Below are positions 55,730 through 62,106 of a DNA stretch of 64,000 nucleotides, piece after piece. The position numbers and the translations under genes are program-made. Numbering within the stretch: the first letter of the stretch is position 1; each line of letters opens with the position of its first letter. Under the pieces are notes generated by a model. The model did not search any database, was not told the origin of the DNA, and saw nothing but the letters and a program-made list of their open reading frames with translations. The stretch comes from Weeksella massiliensis (GTDB taxonomy: Bacteria; Bacteroidota; Bacteroidia; Flavobacteriales; Weeksellaceae), in NCBI GenBank assembly GCA_000751595.1, contig CCMH01000016.1:1-64000 (forward strand), given 5' to 3'.

Positions 55730-56443
55730 TTATAGGCAATACTCTGCTGCATCGATTTGCAAAACTTCTTTGCTCGGTGAAATGTAGGGAATGTTGAGTT
55801 CTAATCCACGTAGAATAAACAGAATTCCTAAGATTAGGGTGATGATTGGTAGGATTTTAAGAATTTTTTGACGCCATTCTAAACTGATAAAATTCCCAAA
55901 CAAAACTGTAAGAAACATCAGCGGAATTGTTCCTAATCCGAAAAAAAACATAAACAGCGCACTTTGCTTGAAAGACCCCACGCCGATTGCAGCGGTAAGT
56001 GCAGCATATACAGCTCCACAAGGTAATAAACCATTGAGTAAGCCGGTAGTATAAAGTGAAGAGAAATCTTGTCGTCTCAAATAACGACCAAGACCTATTT
56101 TTACTTTTAGTAGGATGGCTTGTAAAGGTTTCGCATTGATGCTTTGATTATCGAAAAATTTTGGAATCAATACCATAATAATCATCAATACACCAATTGC
56201 GATACTAAGATAATTTTGGAATCCTACCAAGCTAAAACCTTCACCTATCAATCCAAGGGTAAGCCCCAAAAGGGTGTACGTTGTTACACGCCCGAATTGA
56301 TAGGTGAGATTTTTTAGGGTAAATTTTAATTTATTTTTAGCACTCAACCCGATAGAAAGGGCAATCGGGCCACACATTCCTACACAATGTAGGCTTGTAG
56401 CAAAGCCTAATCCGAGTGCTAAAAGAATTAACGTTTGTGCCAT
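55730..56443 (-). CDS. Sulfite exporter TauE/SafE-like (DsbD_2-type) membrane protein of the cbb3 cluster
   Basis: This 237-residue protein has about six transmembrane helices. The first contains LHCVGMCGPIALSIGL with a Cys-x4-Cys pair, and the second half has TGLLNGLLPCGAVYAALTAA with the Pro-Cys pattern of DsbD-type membrane domains. It is the last gene of the cco cluster and overlaps ccoH by 16 bp. Such proteins are routinely found next to ccoG/ccoH in Bacteroidota and are thought to help copper or thiol supply for oxidase assembly; the exact role is unproven. Confidence 0.82.
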   Translation of the reverse strand: MAQTLILLALGLGFATSLHCVGMCGPIALSIGLSAKNKLKFTLKNLTYQFGRVTTYTLLGLTLGLIGEGFSLVGFQNYLSIAIGVLMIIMVLIPKFFDNQSINAKPLQAILLKVKIGLGRYLRRQDFSSLYTTGLLNGLLPCGAVYAALTAAIGVGSFKQSALFMFFFGLGTIPLMFLTVLFGNFISLEWRQKILKILPIITLILGILFILRGLELNIPYISPSKEVLQIDAAEYCL

Positions 56444-56874
56444 CTAAGTGGTTTTTTCAACAAATACTTTTCGCCATTCATTTCCCATGAAAGAGCCAAA
56501 TCGTATTCGCCTGGAACCAAATTTACTGAGGAGATTAACATTTCTTTTCTTCCGTTTAGTTTTAGCGGTTTCAGATAATCTAATTCTTGATTATTTGGAC
56601 GCAAAAGATAAACAGTTCCTTCGGTTATGGTATAATCTTCTGGAAAGATAAGTTTGAAACCGTTGGCTTGTTCTACAACTTCTGGATGAGTTGCCAAAAG
56701 ATTAGCGCGCGATTCGGCTTCTATATCTTTCTCGAAAGTTAACGATTTTTCGTAATAATTATCGGTAACTAATTCGCCAACATCACCGGCCATAAAAAGT
56801 AAGCTTAAGATAAAAATCATAAACATACCAAGGGCAACGGCTATACCGTGTGCCCAAGTGAATTTAAACTTCAT
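56428..56874 (-). CDS. ccoH: FixH/CcoH family cbb3 assembly protein
   Basis: This 148-residue protein has one N-terminal transmembrane helix (about 7-30, GIAVALGMFMIFILSLLFM) followed by DNYYEKSLTFEKDIEAESRA, the FixH signature. A beta-rich periplasmic domain follows (LPGEYDLALSWEMNGEKY-like segment near the end). CcoH is needed for cbb3 oxidase assembly or stability. It lies 5 bp after ccoG and overlaps the next gene by 16 bp. Confidence 0.88.
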   Translation of the reverse strand: MKFKFTWAHGIAVALGMFMIFILSLLFMAGDVGELVTDNYYEKSLTFEKDIEAESRANLLATHPEVVEQANGFKLIFPEDYTITEGTVYLLRPNNQELDYLKPLKLNGRKEMLISSVNLVPGEYDLALSWEMNGEKYLLKKPLRWHKR

Positions 56875-56879
56875 ATAAA

Positions 56880-58334
56880 TTAATATTTAAAAGGAGCCGA
56901 GAAACTTGTTTTGTATTTATCGATTATCTCTCCTTTGTCATTAACCAATCCGATTGTTATTCTTTCTTTGTACGATGTAACTTCGTTTTTAGGAATTTTT
57001 AATTTGAATTTACCTTGTACAATTCCACCTTTTTCCAATTGGATATGGTTGGCACCTTGGTACATTTCCACCACCGATTGGTCATGTGATAACAATTTAA
57101 TTTTTACTTCCTGTGTTTTATTGGTTTTGTTGGTTAGTGTATATTCATATTGGTTGACATAATATTGTCCTTCTTCAACATAATCCGATCCAACAACTTT
57201 TAGATACTTAGATTCTACCATTGGACGGTTAATTATAAAGGTAGTCATTACCCCTAAAAGAGCAATCAGAGCTACTGTGTACGCCATCATTCGTTTATTG
57301 AAATGGAAAGGCTCACCTTTTTTGATGTTATCCTCTGATGCATAACGAATCAATCCAGTTGGAAGATTTACTTTCTCCATTACCTCGTCACATGCATCGA
57401 TACAAGCAGTACAGTTTACACATTCTAATTGGATTCCGTTACGGATATCAATTCCTGTAGGACATACCACCACACATTGTCCACAATCGATACAATCACC
57501 TTTACCTTCAGCTTTTCGGTCTTCATTTTTTCTAAATTTTGCACGACCTACTCTTCCTTCACCACGGCGATAATCGTATGCAACATTGATCGTGTGCGAA
57601 TCAATCAATACCCCTTGGAAACGTCCGTAAGGACACACCAAAGTACAGGCTTGTTCTCTAAACCAAGAGAAAACGAAATAGAATAAACTAGTAAAAATAA
57701 CTAAACCAATAAAGGTTGACGCATGTTCGATTGGTCCTTCTTTCACTAAGTCAATCAACGCATCTGCTCCGATGATATAAGCCAAGAAAACGTTTGCAAT
57801 CAAAAAAGATAAAATGGCAAAAATGGTCCATTTCATTAGTTTTTTTCTAATCTTTTCTTCGTCCCATTCTTGTTTATCCAATCGGATTTGTTTTGGCCGA
57901 TCACCTTCTATCAAATATTCAATCGGACGGAAAACCATTTCTAAAAAGATGGTTTGCGGACAAACCCAACCACAAAATAATCGACCATATACCATTGTAA
58001 AAAGGACGATAAAAATAATGGTTGTAATCATTCCGATTGCTAAAAGGAAGAAATCGGAGGTGAAAAACGGGAATCCGAATAGAATAAATTCACGACTTAA
58101 AATATCAAATTTAAACAATGGATTACCATTCGGTAATTTTACAAACGGAGTTACCACGAGAAAAGTTAGGAGAATGTAGGCAACTATCTTTCGGCGCGTA
58201 GTAAATTTTCCGCTCGGTTTTTTAGGATACACCCACTTTCTTTTACCGGACTTTTCCATTGTCCCGATCGACGAGCGTACCGATTCATCCATTTGTTGGA
58301 ATTCTTCTTCTTTATTTTTTTTTATATTGCTCAT
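56880..58334 (-). CDS. ccoG: Cytochrome c oxidase accessory protein CcoG (FixG family)
   Basis: This 484-residue inner-membrane iron-sulfur protein supports copper delivery to cbb3 oxidase. Four or five helices in the N-terminal half include the NapH/PSI-type segment GRLFCGWVCPQTIFLEMVFR. A ferredoxin-like cluster pair lies mid-chain at CIDCGQCVVVCPTGIDIR and CVNCTACIDACDEVM. The last 120 residues form the Ig-like FixG C-terminal domain. The CxxxCP in ACTLVCPYGRFQG is also conserved. It is separated from ccoP by a 104-bp gap containing a stem-loop. Confidence 0.94.
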   Translation of the reverse strand: MSNIKKNKEEEFQQMDESVRSSIGTMEKSGKRKWVYPKKPSGKFTTRRKIVAYILLTFLVVTPFVKLPNGNPLFKFDILSREFILFGFPFFTSDFFLLAIGMITTIIFIVLFTMVYGRLFCGWVCPQTIFLEMVFRPIEYLIEGDRPKQIRLDKQEWDEEKIRKKLMKWTIFAILSFLIANVFLAYIIGADALIDLVKEGPIEHASTFIGLVIFTSLFYFVFSWFREQACTLVCPYGRFQGVLIDSHTINVAYDYRRGEGRVGRAKFRKNEDRKAEGKGDCIDCGQCVVVCPTGIDIRNGIQLECVNCTACIDACDEVMEKVNLPTGLIRYASEDNIKKGEPFHFNKRMMAYTVALIALLGVMTTFIINRPMVESKYLKVVGSDYVEEGQYYVNQYEYTLTNKTNKTQEVKIKLLSHDQSVVEMYQGANHIQLEKGGIVQGKFKLKIPKNEVTSYKERITIGLVNDKGEIIDKYKTSFSAPFKY

Positions 58335-58364
58335 GGTACCTTATAATTGTTTTGTTCTTATACG

Positions 58365-58401
58365 ACAAAGAGAGAAAACCATGCCAGTTCCCTCTCTTTG
58401 T
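58365..58401 (-). repeat. Stem-loop between ccoP and ccoG
   Basis: ACAAAGAGAG (58365-58374) and CTCTCTTTGT (58392-58401) form a perfect 10-bp inverted repeat with a 17-base spacer in the ccoP-ccoG gap. No T run follows on the minus strand, so it is more likely an mRNA stability or processing element than a terminator. Confidence 0.5.
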
Positions 58402-58438
58402 TTATGATATATGTATGTTAAGATTTGGGTTAGAAATC

Positions 58439-59389
58439 TTATTTTTTAGCTTTCCAAGCTTCTACCAATTCTCCTTGTGGAGCGGCAGCACCATCTGCAG
58501 GCGTTAATGTTTTTTCTACTTGATTAATGTAGTATACATATGACGCTACTTTTTCGATGTTCAATCCTGATAATTCACCACGTTGACCGAATGCTCTCAT
58601 CTGAGGGTTTGTAGGAGATCCGTCATAAATAATGGCATAAATGTTATAGAATAAACTGTCATTTACTTGATTTACCCAATAGTCGTCGGTTAAGTTCGGC
58701 CCAATTCCTCCTTTTCCTCCTTCCATGTGACAAAGCGTACATTGTGTATTGAAAATTAATTTACCTTGTTCTACAACAGCAGGATCATTAAACTTATTTA
58801 CTGCACCATCAATCGTAATATCATTTTCTACTGCCCAGATTGAATCTTTGATATTTAGGATTTTTTCTTCTTGCGCATATTCTACTTCTGCATGAGCAAA
58901 ATCTGTAAACCCATAGGCTAATAAATATACAACACAGAATACAATTCCGAACCAGAATAACGATAACCACCATTGTGGTAAAGCGTTATCCAACTCTTTG
59001 ATTCCATCAAAACCGTGGTCGATAATAATTGCTTCTTCTTCTTCTTTGGTTTGACGTTGATTAGCAGAACTCACAAGGTTTTTCATATAACCCTTTTTCT
59101 TTTTCGCTAAATATTCTGCTTTATCTTCTTCTGTTAATTGCTGAAACTTTTGTGATTCAACTAATTTATTAATTGCATTAATAATCAATAACATCACCAA
59201 AGAGATTCCCATTACTGCCCAAACGATTCCTTGTTTTAGTGCAGCAACAATGTGTGCAATTGAGTTATCAATCATCCCTTTGAAACCAGGTTCTACGATA
59301 TTTTCTACCGGAGTCACCATCGCAAATGCCAGCAATACAGCTAACAAGGTCAGCGGAATAAAGATGTAGGCGGGTGTACGTAATTTCAT
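58439..59389 (-). CDS. ccoP: cbb3-type cytochrome c oxidase subunit III (mono-haem)
   Basis: This 316-residue subunit delivers electrons to the oxidase core. It has three hydrophobic segments (about 7-25, 55-73 and 142-160; the last after WWLSLFWFG) and one cytochrome c domain with CTLCH at 217-221, GIGPNLTDDYWV and a Met-ligand region near NPQMRAFG. Proteobacterial CcoP has two CxxCH motifs; only one is present here. The extra N-terminal helices compared with proteobacterial CcoP are, to my knowledge, common in Bacteroidota. It follows ccoQ by 6 bp. Confidence 0.93.
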   Translation of the reverse strand: MKLRTPAYIFIPLTLLAVLLAFAMVTPVENIVEPGFKGMIDNSIAHIVAALKQGIVWAVMGISLVMLLIINAINKLVESQKFQQLTEEDKAEYLAKKKKGYMKNLVSSANQRQTKEEEEAIIIDHGFDGIKELDNALPQWWLSLFWFGIVFCVVYLLAYGFTDFAHAEVEYAQEEKILNIKDSIWAVENDITIDGAVNKFNDPAVVEQGKLIFNTQCTLCHMEGGKGGIGPNLTDDYWVNQVNDSLFYNIYAIIYDGSPTNPQMRAFGQRGELSGLNIEKVASYVYYINQVEKTLTPADGAAAPQGELVEAWKAKK

Positions 59390-59395
59390 AGTGTT

Positions 59396-59584
59396 TTAAA
59401 TTTTGTCTTCTGTATCATCGTCTTCTAAAGGTAGATTCTCTACTTCTTCGTAGGATTTCTTGGGTTTTTTCCATACCAAATAAAACGTTCCGAGGAAGAA
59501 TATCACAAACAACAACAGCGAGATGGTCTGTAATATCGATGAAAAATCATAGCTAGAGAACGACTCTTTGAAATATTTTAACAT
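59396..59584 (-). CDS. ccoQ: cbb3-type oxidase subunit CcoQ
   Basis: This 62-residue protein has one transmembrane helix (about 17-38, ISLLLFVIFFLGTFYLVW) followed by KKPKKSYEEVENLPLEDDD, the basic-then-acidic pattern of CcoQ/FixQ. It stabilises the CcoP interaction in other species. Its start codon overlaps the ccoNO stop (TAATG), and ccoP follows after 6 bp. Confidence 0.88.
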   Translation of the reverse strand: MLKYFKESFSSYDFSSILQTISLLLFVIFFLGTFYLVWKKPKKSYEEVENLPLEDDDTEDKI

Positions 59585-61842
59585 TAGTTACTGGCTGTTT
59601 GTGTTTCTTGTGCTTTGATATCGGTACCTAAACGTTGTAGGTAAGCGATAAGTGCAACAATTTCTCGATCACGAAGCGGGACAAATTTGTCTCCTTCTTC
59701 TTTCTCACGTTTAGCCCATAAATCTTTCAAGTCAGCTGCATCGTTGAAAATACTTTTCTCAATTGCAATTGCTTGTTTTTGCATAGAAACTTTCATGCTA
59801 TCAAAATCTTCTTCTGAATATGGCACACCCAAGGCTGCAAGGGTACGCATTTTGTCTGCAGTAAGAGTTACGTCCAATACATTTTCGATAATCCATGGGT
59901 AGCGCGGCATAATAGAACCTTCTGAGGTTGCTCTTGGATTCCACATGTGTTTGTAATGCCATGCGTCTGGGTTTTTCCCTCCTTCTCTATGTAAATCAGG
60001 ACCGGTACGTTTTGATCCCCATAAGAATGGATGGTCATAAACAAATTCTCCAGCTTTAGAATACTCTCCATAACGTTTTACCTCGTCACGGAACGGACGA
60101 ATCATTTGGGTATGACAAGCATTACATCCTTCTCTTATATAGATATCACGACCTTCTACTTCTAATGGTGTATATGGTTTTACACTTGAAATAGTTGGTA
60201 CGTTTGATTTTACAACAATTGTTGGTACAATTTCTACCAAGCCTCCGATTGCTAAAGCAACAAAAGCTAAAACAGTTAATAATTTCGGAGTTCTTTCGAT
60301 CCAACCGTGAACTTCTTCACCTTGCTGACGAGCAGCCGATTTTTTAGGCAATGCAGGTGCCTGAACTTCTTCATCACGAATGAATGAACCAGAACGAGCA
60401 GTTTTCCATACGTTGATAATCATTAAGATTGTTCCTAATAAATATAATGTACCTCCGAATGCACGCAATGGGTATAACCATTGTTTAAGGATTGTTACTG
60501 TTTGTAGGAAGTTCGGGTAAGCTAAAGTACCGTCTTCTGCAAATTGTTTCCACATTAAACCTTGTGTCCAACCAGCAACATACATTGGGATTACCCAGAA
60601 TAAAATACCAAAAGTAGCAATCCAGAAATGGGCATTTGCCATTTTGATTGAGGCTAATTTTGTATTGAAAAGTTTTGGTACGATATAATAAATAATACCG
60701 AAAGCCATGAAACCATTCCAACCTAAAGTTCCTACGTGTACGTGAGCTGGTACCCAGTCGGTAAAGTGTCCAATTTTATTTAACGTTTTAGTTGCCAAAA
60801 GCGGTCCTTCGAAAGTCGCCATACCATAACAAGTAAGTGCTACCACGAAGAATTTAAGGATAGGATTTTCACGAACTTTATCCCAAGATCCACGAAGGGT
60901 TAATAAACCATTCAACATTCCTCCCCAAGACGGTGCAATCAACATAATCGAGAAACCTGTTCCTAATGCTTGTGCCCAACCTGGTAAAGCGGTGTAAATA
61001 AGGTGGTGAGGACCAGCCCAAATATACACGAAGATCAAAGACCAGAAGTGAATAATCGACAATTTATACGAGAAGATAGGACGATTTGCTGCTTTTGGCA
61101 CGAAGTAATACATCATCCCAAGAACTGGCGTTGTCAAGAAGAATGCAACCGCATTGTGACCGTACCACCATTGTACTAACGCATCCTGAACTCCCGAATA
61201 AATTGAATATGATTTAGGTGCCATTAAATTAAAATGCACCGGTAATTCTAAGTTATTAAAAACGTGCAACATGGTAATCCCTGCCCACGTACCGATATAG
61301 AACCAAATAGCTACATATAAGTGACGCACGCGACGTTTACCAATCGTTAAGAACATTTGAACCCCAAACAACACCCACGTAAGCGCAATCAAAATATCGA
61401 TTGGCCACTCGTGTTCTGCATATTCTTTGGTTGTATTGTACCCTAAGATAAAGGTAACAAAAGATGAAACGATAAATAATTGCCACCCCCAGAAAACGGT
61501 CCAACTCATTACATCGCTATACATTCTTGTTTTGAGTAAGCGTTGCAACGAGTAATAAGCTCCAGAGAAGAAGCTGTTTCCTACGAAAGCAAAAATTGCG
61601 AATGTGGTATGAATCATCCGTAGACGACCAAAACCTAAGGTTCCTTGAGAATTAATGAGGCCTTGAATATTTCCTCCGATTGTATTATCATCAGACCCGA
61701 AAAGGTATTCTGGTAATTCAGGGAAGAACAACAAAGTTGCTACTAAAATTCCAAAAAAGAATGCCATCACACCCCAAAAGAGTGTAGCATAAACAAAGTA
61801 CTTTACGATTTTATTATCGTAACTAAACGTCTGCATTTGCAT
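59584..61842 (-). CDS. ccoNO: Fused cbb3-type cytochrome c oxidase subunits I and II
   Basis: This 752-residue protein joins the haem-copper catalytic subunit CcoN (about 1-490) to the mono-haem subunit CcoO (about 520-752). The CcoN part has 12 or more helices and its haem/copper ligand segments WYGHNAVAFFLTTPVLGMMY, AGPHHLIYTALPGW and VPAHVHVGTLGWNGF. The CcoO part has one anchor helix followed by IREGCNACHTQMIRPF, with CxxCH at 573-577, and RTGPDLHREGGKNP. The fusion is an established Bacteroidota form and I see no frameshift. It is a high-affinity terminal oxidase for low oxygen. The start overlaps the ccoS stop (TAATG). Confidence 0.96.
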   Translation of the reverse strand: MQMQTFSYDNKIVKYFVYATLFWGVMAFFFGILVATLLFFPELPEYLFGSDDNTIGGNIQGLINSQGTLGFGRLRMIHTTFAIFAFVGNSFFSGAYYSLQRLLKTRMYSDVMSWTVFWGWQLFIVSSFVTFILGYNTTKEYAEHEWPIDILIALTWVLFGVQMFLTIGKRRVRHLYVAIWFYIGTWAGITMLHVFNNLELPVHFNLMAPKSYSIYSGVQDALVQWWYGHNAVAFFLTTPVLGMMYYFVPKAANRPIFSYKLSIIHFWSLIFVYIWAGPHHLIYTALPGWAQALGTGFSIMLIAPSWGGMLNGLLTLRGSWDKVRENPILKFFVVALTCYGMATFEGPLLATKTLNKIGHFTDWVPAHVHVGTLGWNGFMAFGIIYYIVPKLFNTKLASIKMANAHFWIATFGILFWVIPMYVAGWTQGLMWKQFAEDGTLAYPNFLQTVTILKQWLYPLRAFGGTLYLLGTILMIINVWKTARSGSFIRDEEVQAPALPKKSAARQQGEEVHGWIERTPKLLTVLAFVALAIGGLVEIVPTIVVKSNVPTISSVKPYTPLEVEGRDIYIREGCNACHTQMIRPFRDEVKRYGEYSKAGEFVYDHPFLWGSKRTGPDLHREGGKNPDAWHYKHMWNPRATSEGSIMPRYPWIIENVLDVTLTADKMRTLAALGVPYSEEDFDSMKVSMQKQAIAIEKSIFNDAADLKDLWAKREKEEGDKFVPLRDREIVALIAYLQRLGTDIKAQETQTASN

Positions 61843-62015
61843 TATGTGTCAATTTTATCTTTATCTTTATTAACTTTCTTATCGTCTTTCAACATTCGCA
61901 CCGCTGGCGATTCATCTTCATCAAATTGGCCTGTTTTATATCCTAAAAAAAACAAACTCAAAAACAAAATCCCTAAACAGAGACTCATCACTATGGTCAA
62001 TATAATTACTCCCAT
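61842..62015 (-). CDS. ccoS: cbb3-type oxidase assembly protein CcoS
   Basis: This 57-residue protein was found by translating the gap upstream of ccoNO. It starts MGVIILTIVMSLCLGILF, has one transmembrane helix (about 3-24), then the family-typical GYKTGQFDEDESPAVRML and a Lys/Asp-rich tail. CcoS is required for cofactor insertion into cbb3 oxidase. Its TAA overlaps the ccoNO ATG by one base. It lies between ccoI and ccoNO, the standard ccoI-S-N order. The upstream -7 box ends only about 9 bp before the ATG, so the transcript would have almost no leader. Confidence 0.88.
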   Translation of the reverse strand: MGVIILTIVMSLCLGILFLSLFFLGYKTGQFDEDESPAVRMLKDDKKVNKDKDKIDT

Positions 62016-62023
62016 AACTCTTG

Positions 62024-62054
62024 CAAAATTACAAACCGCAATAAGATTTCACAA
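62024..62054 (-). promoter_or_regulatory. Candidate full promoter for the ccoS-ccoNO-Q-P unit
   Basis: On the minus strand TTG (62054-62052) is separated by 20 bp from TAATTTTG (62031-62024), fitting the Bacteroidota TTG-N(19-21)-TAnnTTTG pattern. It lies in the 91-bp ccoI-ccoS gap. It would give a nearly leaderless ccoS message, which lowers confidence. Confidence 0.45.
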
Positions 62055-62106
62055 TGATTTTCTTCATCACAAAAGAAATCTTTTCAATTTATAATCATTC
62101 TAAATA

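Larger units (their letters stand above)
211..56228. repeat. Dispersed over-represented octamer GGTAGGAT/ATCCTACC (26 copies)
   Basis: By manual scan of both strands the octamer starts at 211 or 212, 1139, 2342, 3894, 6889, 8276, 10435, 14048, 14931, 17253, 17959, 18535, 21719, 21993, 23956, 30437, 38096, 39593, 42699, 43240, 46325, 48769, 51585, 52298, 55848 and 56221. Thirteen copies are in each orientation. Ten extend to CATCCTACC. Five lie in intergenic DNA or at a stop codon. Coding copies use several frames: xAT-CCT-ACC (ten), ATC-CTA-CCx (five), and GTA-GGA, GGT-AGG or TCC-TAC frames (six). No copy lies between 56.2 and 64 kb. Confidence 0.7.

Noticed and set aside
59584-61842. CcoNO fusion as a sequencing error joining two genes
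   Set aside because: The linker is in frame and continuous, and fused CcoNO is an established Bacteroidota arrangement.
62050-62072. FNR/CRP-like site upstream of ccoS (TGTGAT and ATCATTG half-sites)
   Set aside because: The half-sites are spaced by seven bases instead of four and the match is imperfect, so it is not better than chance in AT-rich DNA.
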